In this document: in pieces, positions 10,170-18,531 of the stretch
Layout of the letters: each line of letters begins with the position of its first letter
Position numbering within the stretch: the first letter of the stretch is position 1
Assembly: GCF_017922435.1 (NCBI RefSeq)
Contig: NZ_VDEZ01000002.1
Coordinates: 496,001 to 560,000 of the forward strand
Length of the DNA: 64,000 bases
From: Thalassospira sp. ER-Se-21-Dark
GTDB taxonomy: Bacteria > Pseudomonadota > Alphaproteobacteria > Rhodospirillales > Thalassospiraceae
Direction of reading: 5' to 3'
The notes under the pieces: model-generated
Told to the model about the DNA's origin: nothing
The model's database searches: none
The model's input: the letters and a program-made list of their open reading frames with translations, nothing else
Position numbers and translations under genes: made by a program

Positions 10170-11141
10170 TCAAAGGTATAGATCTAGGGCCTTTATCAGT
10201 GCCAAAAGGTCACCTGGTATAGGTGCCTCTGTGGATATATAGGCACCGGTGCGAGGGTGCAGAAATCCTAACGTTCGGGCATGCAGAGCCTGTTTGTTGA
10301 ATGCGTTCAAAATCTGTTGCGCTTCTAGGTTGAGTTTACCAGCTGGTCTGTTTCGGCTGTAAACCGGATCACATACAAGTGCGTGCCCAATATGGTTCAT
10401 ATGAACACGAATTTGATGCGTCCGTCCGGTTGCAAGGCGGCATTCAACAAGGGACGCCAACGAGTCGTCGCGAGTTTGCAGAGTCTTGTAGTGTGTGAGG
10501 GCATATTTCCCCCCTTTTTTGACCATCGCCATCTTTTTCCGATTGCGTGGGCTGCGGCCAATATTGCCTTCGATTTCACCGGAACGGGGGCGGGGAACAC
10601 CCCATACGACCGCAAGGTAGGCACGCTCAATGTTTTCCTTGTCCTCGGCAAACAGGTTTGAAAGGGCGCGATGGGCGGCATCGTTCTTGGCAACCACCAT
10701 TGCACCGCTGGTGTCCTTGTCCAGCCTGTGCACGATCCCCGGGCGTTTAACCCCGCCAATGCCCGAAAGACTGTCCCCGCAGTGGGCCAGAAGCGCATTC
10801 ACAAGCGTTCCGCTTTCATTGCCGGCCGCAGGATGAACAACCATGCCGGCGGGCTTGTTGATCACCAGCAGGTCTTCATCTTCAAAAAGCACATCAAGTT
10901 TGATGTCTTCCGGTGTGGGTTCGGCCATTTCCGGTTCGGGCACGCTCAGATCAAAAACATCACCAGCCTTGACCTTGGCAGACATCTTGGCTGCAGGCGT
11001 GCCATTGACGCAAAGCTGACCGTCTTCGATCAAGGCCTTGATCCGCGAACGCGACTGATTGGGCCAGGCGGTCGCCAACACCTTATCAAGGCGGGCACCT
11101 TCGTCCTGGTCTGTCGCGGTATAGGTCAGGTTTTCAGACAT
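10170..11141 (-). CDS. rluD: RluD-type 23S rRNA pseudouridine synthase
   Basis: 323-residue RluA/RluD family enzyme converting uridines in RNA to pseudouridine. Residues about 15-75 form an S4 RNA-binding domain (RLDKVLATAWPNQSRSR...). The catalytic domain shows VINKPAGMVVHP, then HRLDKDTSG with the nucleophilic Asp141, and the later TGRTHQIRVH. The S4 domain and length favour RluD over RluA/RluC, but paralogues cannot be separated with certainty from sequence alone. It lies directly upstream of rpoH on the same strand. Confidence 0.85.
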   Translation of the reverse strand: MSENLTYTATDQDEGARLDKVLATAWPNQSRSRIKALIEDGQLCVNGTPAAKMSAKVKAGDVFDLSVPEPEMAEPTPEDIKLDVLFEDEDLLVINKPAGMVVHPAAGNESGTLVNALLAHCGDSLSGIGGVKRPGIVHRLDKDTSGAMVVAKNDAAHRALSNLFAEDKENIERAYLAVVWGVPRPRSGEIEGNIGRSPRNRKKMAMVKKGGKYALTHYKTLQTRDDSLASLVECRLATGRTHQIRVHMNHIGHALVCDPVYSRNRPAGKLNLEAQQILNAFNKQALHARTLGFLHPRTGAYISTEAPIPGDLLALIKALDLYL

Positions 11142-11365
11142 TGTTTGCTATTGGCATGGTTTGATTGGGTGACTGTAATGATGCATGTGTTCGCCGCTTT
11201 TAGCGCTTTGTCCGGCGATTGCAACGAATTGCGACAACTTGCTTCATTTGGCGTTGTTGCCTTGCAATTGGTCGTGCTTGTCGCTATGGCCTTGAAACAG
11301 GGTACGTATGATCGCGCTTTTGGCGAGCATGCAGGTTTCATCAAACTTTGTCAGTTGGAAATACG

Positions 11366-11737
11366 ATGCGTGTAGTTAAGGCTCTGGTCGCGTTCATGGG
11401 CATTCTGATCGTGGTGGGTATCGGACTTGTCGTCTATGGCCTGTCGCTTGACAAGAACGCCCCAGACACAAGTGTCGAGCAAAATACACCAACGGTGACG
11501 CCGTCCGTGCCGTTTGCAGGTGGCGATAATGCAGCCGCACAAGGTGCTCTTGGCGCATTCGGTGATATCGTTATCGACCTTGAAGACGGTGAACGTCTTG
11601 TTGGCTATACTGTCGAGGGTCCGCAGGCAACGCTCCATATCGAAGGTCGACACGGTGACAACGCGCGTCTTGTTATCGTTTCCTTAAGCGAAAAGAAGAT
11701 CCTTGGGCGTATCCTTTTGCAACAGGCCGCGAAGTAG
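11366..11737 (+). CDS. DUF6476 family single-pass membrane protein
   Basis: 123 residues: one N-terminal transmembrane helix (about 4-27), a low-complexity Thr/Pro/Ala linker, and a small periplasmic beta-rich domain (GDIVIDLEDGERLVGYTVEG through ILGRILLQ). This matches a small alphaproteobacterial family without known function (DUF6476, assigned from memory). ATG at 11366 with GGA upstream is preferred over a TTG at 11348. The JAMM gene follows after 27 bases, so they may share a message. Confidence 0.7.
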   Translation: MRVVKALVAFMGILIVVGIGLVVYGLSLDKNAPDTSVEQNTPTVTPSVPFAGGDNAAAQGALGAFGDIVIDLEDGERLVGYTVEGPQATLHIEGRHGDNARLVIVSLSEKKILGRILLQQAAK

Positions 11738-11764
11738 CCTGAAACCACAAGGGCGCGTGCAGCG

Positions 11765-12268
11765 ATGGCAAACGGGCAGGGGATCGCAAACAACAACTCA
11801 TCAGGTGGCGATGATCAGACCCACATCGCACTTGGCAAGGCGCTTCTCGAAGAAATACGCGATTTCGCCGCTGTTAAATGGCCGGAGGAAGCCTGTGGAC
11901 TTCTGATTGCCGCCATTGATACCCCGAACCGGATTGACCGTGTGGTGTTTGCGCGCAACGTCGCGGAAGATCCGCTGACCACGTTTGAAATTGATCCGCA
12001 AACCCTGATTGATGCCCATCGTACTGCGCGGCAAAAGCGGGAGCGGGTTGTGGGATGTTTTCATTCCCACCCCAATGGCAAGGCCCTGCCATCGCCGGCA
12101 GATCGCGCACGCGCTGATGAAAATGGTTTTCTGTGGCTGATCATTGCCACAGAGCATAATCGCGCAGGCGACGGCGGCCTGTATCGCATCATTCACCAAT
12201 CAACCGCCGAAGCGGCAGAGCAATCAGAATTACGATACTTTCGGCGCTGCCAGATTATTGACCGCTAA
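11765..12268 (+). CDS. JAMM/MPN+ family zinc metalloprotease (Mov34-PAD-1 type)
   Basis: 167 residues. The full JAMM signature is present: Glu42 in PEEACGLL, His100 and His102 in the HSHPNG loop, Ser110 and Asp113 in PSPAD. Bacterial relatives cleave ubiquitin-like or sulfur-carrier proteins from conjugates, as in CysO or Rhd processing; here no ThiS/MoaD/ubiquitin-like gene or E1 is adjacent, so the substrate is unknown. The first 20 residues are low-complexity and the true start could lie downstream. It converges with the betaine ATPase gene. Confidence 0.8.
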   Translation: MANGQGIANNNSSGGDDQTHIALGKALLEEIRDFAAVKWPEEACGLLIAAIDTPNRIDRVVFARNVAEDPLTTFEIDPQTLIDAHRTARQKRERVVGCFHSHPNGKALPSPADRARADENGFLWLIIATEHNRAGDGGLYRIIHQSTAEAAEQSELRYFRRCQIIDR

Positions 12269-12289
12269 GTTTTTGCAGGGCGCTCTGGC

Positions 12290-13315
12290 TCAACCTTCCA
12301 GTGCTTCGACAATCTGCTTTGGCGACAGTGTCCCAATCGCAGTGTCTTTGGCATCACGCACCGTCATTGACGTGCCATTGGCAAGCGCAACAGGCAGAAT
12401 ATCGGCAAGACGTGCATTTGCCGCAATGCTCGGCCAGTCTTCGTGTGCCGCTTGGTTTTCGCCAGATGTGATCGGTTCCATAATCGACTTTGCGCGCAAG
12501 ACGCGTGATCTGTTCACATCGCGGGTAAAGGCCTGGACATAGTCATCGGCGGGTCTAAGCACGATTTCTTCCGGCCGCCCGACCTGCACAAGCTTGCCGT
12601 CTTTGAGGATCGCGATCCGGTCGCCGATCTTAAGCGCCTCGTCCAGATCATGGGTAATGAACACGATGGTCTTGTGAAGCTCCGCCTGAAGCTTCATCAG
12701 CTCATCCTGCATGTCGGATCGGATCAATGGATCAAGGGCCGAGAAAGCCTCGTCCATCAGTAAAACTTCCGGATCGGTCGCAAGGGCCCGGGCAAGGCCG
12801 ACGCGTTGCTGCATGCCACCCGACAGCTGATCGGGATACTTGGCCTCATACCCGGCCAGACCAACCCGCTCGATCCATTTCGATGCGGCGGCTTCGCGCT
12901 CCTTGCGCGCGGTACCCTGGATTTCGAGCCCATAGGCAACGTTATCCATCACATTGCGATGGGGAAGCAGTCCAAAGCGCTGAAACACCATACCAAGCCG
13001 CTTGCGACGAAACGCATTGAGGGTTGTGATATCCATGGCAAGGATATCTTCGCCACCAAATGATACTTCGCCCGCTGTCGGATCAATCAGCCGATTAAGG
13101 TGGCGGATCAGGGTTGATTTTCCCGATCCGGACAGGCCCATGACGACAAAGGTTTCCCCTTGTTCAATCGACAGGGAGACATCGTGAAGACCAACCGTAT
13201 GACCGGTTTTGGCAAGGATTTCATCCTTGTCAGCACCACCCTTTGCCAGTTCAAGTGCAGATTGCGGATCAGGTCCGAAGATTTTGAAAATATTGCGGAT
13301 TTCGATGTAGCTCAT
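12290..13315 (-). CDS. Glycine betaine/choline-type ABC transporter ATP-binding protein
   Basis: 341-residue ProV/ChoV-like ATPase energising import of a quaternary amine osmolyte. Walker A GLSGSGKST, Q-loop, signature LSGGMQQRVG, Walker B VLLMDEAFSALD and switch His in FITHDLDEA are intact. The C-terminal 90 residues resemble the CBS-type regulatory tail of ProV/OpuAA but are short and divergent. The gene starts at the last base of the permease stop region, so the two are translationally coupled. Confidence 0.88.
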   Translation of the reverse strand: MSYIEIRNIFKIFGPDPQSALELAKGGADKDEILAKTGHTVGLHDVSLSIEQGETFVVMGLSGSGKSTLIRHLNRLIDPTAGEVSFGGEDILAMDITTLNAFRRKRLGMVFQRFGLLPHRNVMDNVAYGLEIQGTARKEREAAASKWIERVGLAGYEAKYPDQLSGGMQQRVGLARALATDPEVLLMDEAFSALDPLIRSDMQDELMKLQAELHKTIVFITHDLDEALKIGDRIAILKDGKLVQVGRPEEIVLRPADDYVQAFTRDVNRSRVLRAKSIMEPITSGENQAAHEDWPSIAANARLADILPVALANGTSMTVRDAKDTAIGTLSPKQIVEALEG

Positions 13316-14178
13316 TATGCGTCCTCCGCATCGTGCGATCGTTGTGATCGCTTGCCATAGGCCTGACCGATCCGGTCAAACACCACGGCCAGAAGCACAA
13401 TCGCAACCCCGGCTTCCATCCCCGCACCTACGTCCAGACGCTGAATACCCATCAGGACCTGCTCGCCAAGCCCGCGCGCGCCAATCATGGATGCAATCAC
13501 CACCATCGAGATTGACATCATCGTCGTCTGGTTGATCCCGGCCATGATGTTGGGAAGGGCGAGTGGCAACTGCACACCAAACAGGATCTGCTTGCGGCTG
13601 GCGCCGAATGATCGCGATGCTTCGAGCACTTCCTGATCAACAAGGCGGATACCAAGATCGGTCAGGCGCATGACGGGCGGGGCAGCATAAATCACCGTGG
13701 CGAGGATCGCTGGAACCTTGCCCAATCCAAACAGCATCAGGGCAGGGATCAGATAGACGAAACTCGGCATGGTTTGCATGGTATCAAGGATCGGCAACAT
13801 GACGGCCCGCAAACGATTGGACATCGCCATGGCAATTCCGACCGGAATGCCAATCAGAACCGAAAGCGATGTCGCGACGATCATCAGCGCCAGGGTCTGC
13901 ATTGCCTTATCCCAAAGACCCAGCATGCCAATGGCAAACATGGCGATGACCAGCCCGACAACCAGCTTCCAGTTCTTGCTGGCATGCCAGGTGATGGCGG
14001 CAATGGCGATCAAGACCACCCACCAGGGCGTACCGCGCAAAACCTGCTCCAACGCCACCAAAACGGTCAGCAAACTGTCGGCAAAGGCTTCAAACGCCGC
14101 GCCATAATTGACCACCAGCCAATCAACAAACTGATTGACCCACTTGCCCAAAGGCACATTCAACTGTTCTGGAAACAT
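13315..14178 (-). CDS. Glycine betaine/choline-type ABC transporter permease
   Basis: 287-residue ProW/ChoW-like inner-membrane permease. An N-terminal amphipathic region and Trp-rich helix (VNYGAAFEAFADSL, GTPWWVVLIAIA) precede the six-helix BPD_transp_1 core. The EAA-type loop is seen in LEASRSFGASRKQILFGVQ, the coupling helix for the ATPase. It is first of a two-gene unit with the ATPase; the upstream 195 bases are shared with a divergent DCC-family gene. Confidence 0.88.
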   Translation of the reverse strand: MFPEQLNVPLGKWVNQFVDWLVVNYGAAFEAFADSLLTVLVALEQVLRGTPWWVVLIAIAAITWHASKNWKLVVGLVIAMFAIGMLGLWDKAMQTLALMIVATSLSVLIGIPVGIAMAMSNRLRAVMLPILDTMQTMPSFVYLIPALMLFGLGKVPAILATVIYAAPPVMRLTDLGIRLVDQEVLEASRSFGASRKQILFGVQLPLALPNIMAGINQTTMMSISMVVIASMIGARGLGEQVLMGIQRLDVGAGMEAGVAIVLLAVVFDRIGQAYGKRSQRSHDAEDA

Positions 14179-14373
14179 GGCGCAATTGGCCCGATCTGCT
14201 CAAAAAATCAATGAGCGTAAGAGCCTAACAAGATCACGTGGACCGCGCGACCGTAAATCGAACTGTGACTGATATCTCCTGACTTCTTTTGGTAGCCTGT
14301 TAATGTGATTGATAATCCAGAGACCAGCCAAAGCCGTAAATCATAGACAATATCGATTTCCTGAGAGGTTGCG

Positions 14374-14742
14374 ATGATCACTGTGTTCTTTGATGGAAAA
14401 TGCGGTCTGTGTTCCAGAGAAATCAATTACTACCGCAAGATCGCGCCAAGAGGCGTTTTCGAATGGTGCGATGTCACGGAACACGCTGGTGATCTTGAAA
14501 AGCACGGCATTTCCCTTGTTGATGGCTTAAAGCAAATGCGCGCCCTCGACTCAGATGGGCAATGGCATGCAGGTGCTGATGCCTTCATTCTGATCTGGCG
14601 CCAGCTAGACAGATGGCGTGTTTTGGCAGCTATTGTCGCGCTGCCGATCATTCGTCAGATTGCAAACCTTGTGTATCGACTGTGGGCCGCATGGCGTTTC
14701 AAACGCCTTACGCACTGCCAGTTAGCGGCTGTTGAGGATTGA
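14374..14742 (+). CDS. DCC family (DUF393) thiol-disulfide oxidoreductase-like protein
   Basis: 122 residues. The N-terminal strand MITVFFDGKCGLC carries the family Asp7-xx-Cys10-xx-Cys13 motif, giving a thioredoxin-like fold in which the two cysteines can cycle. The C-terminal half is rich in Trp and Arg and may sit on the membrane. ATG at 14374 has GAGAGG upstream. The gene lies between the two halves of the betaine ABC system on the opposite strand and shares a bidirectional terminator with the binding-protein gene. Physiological role unknown. Confidence 0.8.
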   Translation: MITVFFDGKCGLCSREINYYRKIAPRGVFEWCDVTEHAGDLEKHGISLVDGLKQMRALDSDGQWHAGADAFILIWRQLDRWRVLAAIVALPIIRQIANLVYRLWAAWRFKRLTHCQLAAVED

Positions 14743-14793
14743 CCCCAGCCGACCTAGTTTGTTCAGTTATCGTCGTATTTTTCTTGCTAAACA

Positions 14794-14827
14794 AAACACC
14801 CCGCAGGATTTCCCCTGCGGGGTGTTT
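14794..14827. terminator. Bidirectional rho-independent terminator
   Basis: Perfect 14-bp stem from AAACACCCCGCAGG with a six-base loop; flanking A and T residues give a U tract in both directions. It separates the convergent DCC gene and betaine-binding protein gene. Confidence 0.85.
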
Positions 14828-14850
14828 GAGTAATTTATTGGTGGTGTTAC

Positions 14851-15882
14851 TTACATCGCGCTTTCAACACGTGCGGCAACATCCGCTGGTACCCACGCTT
14901 TCCAGACGTCCGGCTTGGATTTCAGGAAATGCATCGCGGCCCCGTCGGGCTTTTCATCATTTTCCTGCATGTAAGCCAGCATTTCAGAGACCAGCGCGTT
15001 GCTGGTTTCGTAGTTGGTCAGGAAATTGATCAGGGTTGGTGCGGCGGCTTTGAAGTCGTTGTTCACACCAATCGTGATTGTGCTTTGCGGGTAGGCGGTT
15101 GCCTTGGTCGGGTTTTCTTCGGTTTTCAGCGCATCAAAGATCGCCTTGTCATAAGCCGGTTCTTCAAGACGCGTGCTGTCATAAAGACCCATCACCCAGG
15201 TCGGACCCCAATAGTAATAAAGGGCCGGTTTGCCGCGTTTATGCGCCGATGCGATGGCAGCCGAAAGCGCCGCACCCGTGCCGGGGCGGAAATTGGTGAA
15301 GCTGTCATCAAGGCCATAGGCGCCAAGCTTGGCGGAGTTGACCTTTTCACACACCCAGCCCGACGGGCAGTTATAGAAGCGGCCCTTGCCGGGTTCTTCC
15401 GGGTCTTCGAACAGTTCAGTGTATTTTGCCAGATCATCGACCGATTCCAGGTCAGGCGCCATCGGTTCTATACCACGTTCGGCATCGCCTTCGATAACAT
15501 AGGTTGGCACGAACCAGCCTTCGACGGCGTCATCGAAATTCACCCCGATCTGGCTGACATTGCCGGCTTCTTCGGCCTTGGTCCAGGCCTCGGCAACGTT
15601 ATCGCGCCAGATTTCCATGACGATATCAACGTCCCCTTTGCCCGCCCCGGTCAAAAGCGGAATGACATCGCCGGGCAGGGCGTCGGTCTGACAGCCATAG
15701 CCCTTTTCAATGATGAAGCGGGCAACGGCGTTATGGAAAAGCGCACTGTCGTAATTGAGACCGGCAAACATCACCGGTCGATCAATTTCGCATGTGGCAT
15801 CTTGCGCGTTTGCGCTTGAATGAGAAGTAAATGCAAGGCCAGCGGCCAAAAGCATTGCGGCTCCGGTAGGCAGGGTTTTCAT
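14851..15882 (-). CDS. Betaine/choline-type ABC transporter substrate-binding protein
   Basis: 343-residue periplasmic OpuAC/ProX-family protein. The N-terminus is a signal peptide (MKTLPTGAAMLLAAGLAF, cleavage near ANA-QD). The mature part has CEIDRPVMFAGLNYDSALFH, repeated Trp/Tyr residues (ALYYYWGPTWVMGLY) able to make an aromatic cage for a quaternary ammonium, and a Cys pair in YNCPSGWVC resembling ChoX-type proteins. It presumably serves the permease/ATPase pair at 12.3-14.2 kb but is transcribed separately. Substrate (choline, glycine betaine or proline betaine) is not decidable here. Confidence 0.85.
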   Translation of the reverse strand: MKTLPTGAAMLLAAGLAFTSHSSANAQDATCEIDRPVMFAGLNYDSALFHNAVARFIIEKGYGCQTDALPGDVIPLLTGAGKGDVDIVMEIWRDNVAEAWTKAEEAGNVSQIGVNFDDAVEGWFVPTYVIEGDAERGIEPMAPDLESVDDLAKYTELFEDPEEPGKGRFYNCPSGWVCEKVNSAKLGAYGLDDSFTNFRPGTGAALSAAIASAHKRGKPALYYYWGPTWVMGLYDSTRLEEPAYDKAIFDALKTEENPTKATAYPQSTITIGVNNDFKAAAPTLINFLTNYETSNALVSEMLAYMQENDEKPDGAAMHFLKSKPDVWKAWVPADVAARVESAM

Positions 15883-16249
15883 CCTTCTGTCCCTTCGTGG
15901 TTGCGGTCCGGAATCGCATCAAATGCATGGTCGGTGCGGGAAGCCCGCAAAGCTTGGGATCAGGTGTGATCCTGAACTTCGAATTGACCGTGCCCCTGAT
16001 ACAGGTGCGGCAATTCTAGACGTGTGGTTAGAACGCGCGCAACCCCCGGTGTCGATTATAACGCCGCCGTGATAAGTGTTTCCGTGCTGATATCATTGCA
16101 GAATGCTCCTGACAGGGATGGCAGGAGATGTCAGGTAATGTGATTTACGGTAGCGGGCGCGATTGGTTTAACTCTGCCCGTGAATTTATCGGACTTTGTC
16201 GTTATGTTGGGCAAACCAACCAATCGGGCACAGATTATCGGGGGCCGTC
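15883..16249. promoter_or_regulatory. 367-base divergent intergenic region with palindromes
   Basis: Separates the betaine-binding protein gene (minus) from the exonuclease gene (plus). It holds a perfect palindrome GGATCA-GGTG-TGATCC at 15957-15972 and CCTG-ATA-CAGG at 15996-16006, both within 125 bases upstream of the binding-protein gene and thus possible operator sites. I see no gene, tRNA or clear promoter hexamers. Confidence 0.4.
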
Positions 16250-17083
16250 ATGATGCATACCAACCTGTTCGTTTTTGATATCGAAACCGTGCCCGACATT
16301 GATGTTCTGCCGCAGCTAACCGGCGAAACTGCGCCGGATCCTGAAACCGGTCGCAAGATGCTGGAAGACTATCATCTTGAAATCACCAGTGGTCGCAATG
16401 GCTTCCCGCGCCAGCCGTTTCACAAGGTGGTGGCGATCAGCTTCCTGCGCGCGACCATTCAACGTGATGGCGATACCGAAATGTACGAGATCGAAGAGTT
16501 ACGGTCGGGCGGCGAACTGACATCCGAGGAAAAGGACCTTGTGAACGGGTTCTTTGCCTATTGCGGCAAGCTTTATCCGCGTTTGGTCAGTTTCAACGGC
16601 CGGGGGTTTGATCTGCCGGTGTTGAAATACCGAGCGATGAAACATGGCGTTTCGGCCCGTTGGCTGCATCAGGCGTCCAATAAGTGGGAAAACTATACCG
16701 CGCGCTATGCGCCGCATTGGCATTGTGATCTGGCGGAAGTCTTATCTGATTACGGTGCGTCTGCGCGGACCAAAATGAATGAAGTCTGTGCTGCACTTGA
16801 TCTGCCGGGCAAAACCGGGGTGGATGGCAGTAAAGTCTCGGATATGTATGACAATGGCGAGATTGATGGCATTCGTCGCTATTGCGAGACCGATGTTTTG
16901 AATACCTATCTGCTGTATCTGCGCCATGCGCTTCATACCGGGTTGACCGATCATGATGGCTATAACCATGCGATCAATCTGACTGTAGGCTGGCTGGAAG
17001 AACGGGCAGGGGATATTCCCGCCTACCAGGAATTCTTGGATGCCTGGCAGCAATCGAGTGGCGGGTCGTTCAACGTTCTTTGA
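16250..17083 (+). CDS. PolB-like 3'-5' exonuclease
   Basis: 277 residues of the DEDD exonuclease superfamily, the stand-alone type related to the proofreading domain of DNA polymerase B. Exo I is FDIETVPD (Asp10, Glu12), Exo II is SFNGRGFDLPVL, and Exo III is RYCETDVLNTY with its Asp. Two adjacent ATGs (16250, 16253) follow GGGGG; longer starts upstream lack a better site. Likely acts in DNA repair or nucleic acid turnover; no functional partner sits beside it. Confidence 0.85.
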   Translation: MMHTNLFVFDIETVPDIDVLPQLTGETAPDPETGRKMLEDYHLEITSGRNGFPRQPFHKVVAISFLRATIQRDGDTEMYEIEELRSGGELTSEEKDLVNGFFAYCGKLYPRLVSFNGRGFDLPVLKYRAMKHGVSARWLHQASNKWENYTARYAPHWHCDLAEVLSDYGASARTKMNEVCAALDLPGKTGVDGSKVSDMYDNGEIDGIRRYCETDVLNTYLLYLRHALHTGLTDHDGYNHAINLTVGWLEERAGDIPAYQEFLDAWQQSSGGSFNVL

Positions 17084-17188
17084 TATGGCTCGACGTTGTG
17101 CCCAGGCATGACTTCAGACGTGAAGTCCGTCACATTTTGACGCCCTGTCTTGAAAATTTGTGTTGAATTAAATGCGAGTTGATCTTAA

Positions 17189-17216
17189 TTGCATTGAATA
17201 TGCAAGTGAGTTGCAA
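17189..17216 (+). promoter_or_regulatory. Candidate Fur/Mur-type operator before the iron-binding protein gene
   Basis: Palindrome TTGCAT-TGAAT-ATGCAA at 17189-17205, followed by a third half site TTGCAA at 17211-17216. It lies about 75 bases upstream of a ferric-iron binding-protein gene, next to a weak TTGAAT-N17-TAATTG promoter. TGC/GCA dyads are typical of Fur/Mur-family sites in Alphaproteobacteria; the assignment is inference. Confidence 0.35.
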
Positions 17217-17278
17217 CGTCAGTACGTTTCAACGCGTACCCAAATCCAACAGGGTTAAACTCAACAGGGATCGTTCAA

Positions 17279-18295
17279 ATGGATATCAAGAAACTCGTCG
17301 GTGGTGCGGTATTCGGCGCAACAGCGATGGCTGCGACAACCGCGATGGCACAGGAAGTTAATGTCTATTCCCTGCGTCAGGAATTTCTGGTTGAACCGCT
17401 TTTTGAGAAGTTCACCGCTGAAACCGGCATCGACGTCAATGTGATCTTTGCTGAAAAAGGTCTGGTCGAACGTATCAAGCAGGAAGGCGCAAACAGCCCA
17501 GCCGATATCCTGATGACCGTCGATATCAGCCGTATCCAGCAGGCCGTTGACGCCGGTGTGACTGAGGCCGTTTCGAATGACACCCTTGATGCCAATATTC
17601 CGGCCCATCTCCGCGACCCGGAAGGTCACTGGTTTGCTCTGACCCAGCGTGGTCGTGCGATCTATGCCTCCAAGGAGCGCGTGGCAGAAGGCGAGATCAC
17701 GTCTTATGAAGACCTTGCCGATCCGAAATGGGAAGGGCGCATCTGCACCCGTTCCGGCACACACGTTTATAACGTGGCGCTGTTTGCATCGATGATCGCC
17801 GTTCATGGCGAGGAAAAAGCCAAGGAATGGCTGCAGGGTCTTAAAAACAATCTGGCGCGCAAGCCGCAGGGCAATGACCGCGCACAGGTCAAGGCGATCA
17901 AGGAAGGCGTTTGCGATCTTTCGATCGGTAATACCTATTACTATGGCAAGATGCTCGATAACGAAGAACAGCGTCCTTGGGCCGAGGCCGTAAACCTTGT
18001 CTTCCCGAACCAGGACGGTCGTGGCATGTCGATGAACATTTCGGGCATGAGCCTGATCGCCGATGCGCCGAACCGCGAAAACGCCATCAAGCTGATGGAA
18101 TTCCTGGCCGGTGATGTTGCGCAGGGCATCTATGCTGAGGTCAATTACGAATATCCGGTCAAGCCGGGTGTCGAGTGGGCTCAGAATGTGAAGTCCTGGG
18201 GCACTTTCAAGGCCGATGAAGTATCGCTGGCCGAGATTGCCCGCCTGAGCCCGGATGCGATCAAGATGGTCGATGAGATCGGTTATAACGAATAG
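17279..18295 (+). CDS. Ferric iron ABC transporter substrate-binding protein (first copy)
   Basis: 338-residue periplasmic protein of the FbpA/FutA/AfuA group. Signal peptide with cleavage after AMA (residue 24), then EVNVYSLRQ, the usual start of the mature fold with a ligand Tyr. The GNTYYYGKM block (Tyr220-222) supplies the characteristic iron-binding tyrosines. AGGGA lies upstream of ATG. A terminator follows, and a second gene with a closely similar product comes next; both precede one permease gene. A Fur-like palindrome upstream fits iron control. Confidence 0.9.
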   Translation: MDIKKLVGGAVFGATAMAATTAMAQEVNVYSLRQEFLVEPLFEKFTAETGIDVNVIFAEKGLVERIKQEGANSPADILMTVDISRIQQAVDAGVTEAVSNDTLDANIPAHLRDPEGHWFALTQRGRAIYASKERVAEGEITSYEDLADPKWEGRICTRSGTHVYNVALFASMIAVHGEEKAKEWLQGLKNNLARKPQGNDRAQVKAIKEGVCDLSIGNTYYYGKMLDNEEQRPWAEAVNLVFPNQDGRGMSMNISGMSLIADAPNRENAIKLMEFLAGDVAQGIYAEVNYEYPVKPGVEWAQNVKSWGTFKADEVSLAEIARLSPDAIKMVDEIGYNE

Positions 18296-18324
18296 TCAAA
18301 CCGACTGAGTTTGATGAGCTTTTT

Positions 18325-18355
18325 AAAAGGGGGGGTGTAATACCGCCCCTTTTTT
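18325..18355 (+). terminator. Rho-independent terminator after first iron-binding protein gene
   Basis: Stem AAAAGGGG / CCCCTTTT with an inner GGT/ACC extension and one mismatch, ending in a T run. It would keep this binding protein as its own short transcript or reduce readthrough into the second copy. Confidence 0.75.
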
Positions 18356-18531
18356 CAGTTTCGGCACGCGGTCTCCCGCCGGATGTGGTCGCGCATTCGT
18401 GACTTCGGGTATGGCTCTTATGTGGTTTTCTTGCTTGCAAAAGGCGGGGCGGGCCCTTTAATTTCGGCCGCAGCAAATACAAATCATTCCTAATTGCTGT
18501 GCGACCTGCAGCTGATCCAAACGAGGCATTT

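Noticed and set aside
11178-11375. Possible 65-residue protein between rluD and the DUF6476 gene
   Set aside because: It has a hydrophobic middle, but no ribosome-binding site is evident and it runs into the next gene start; probably chance.
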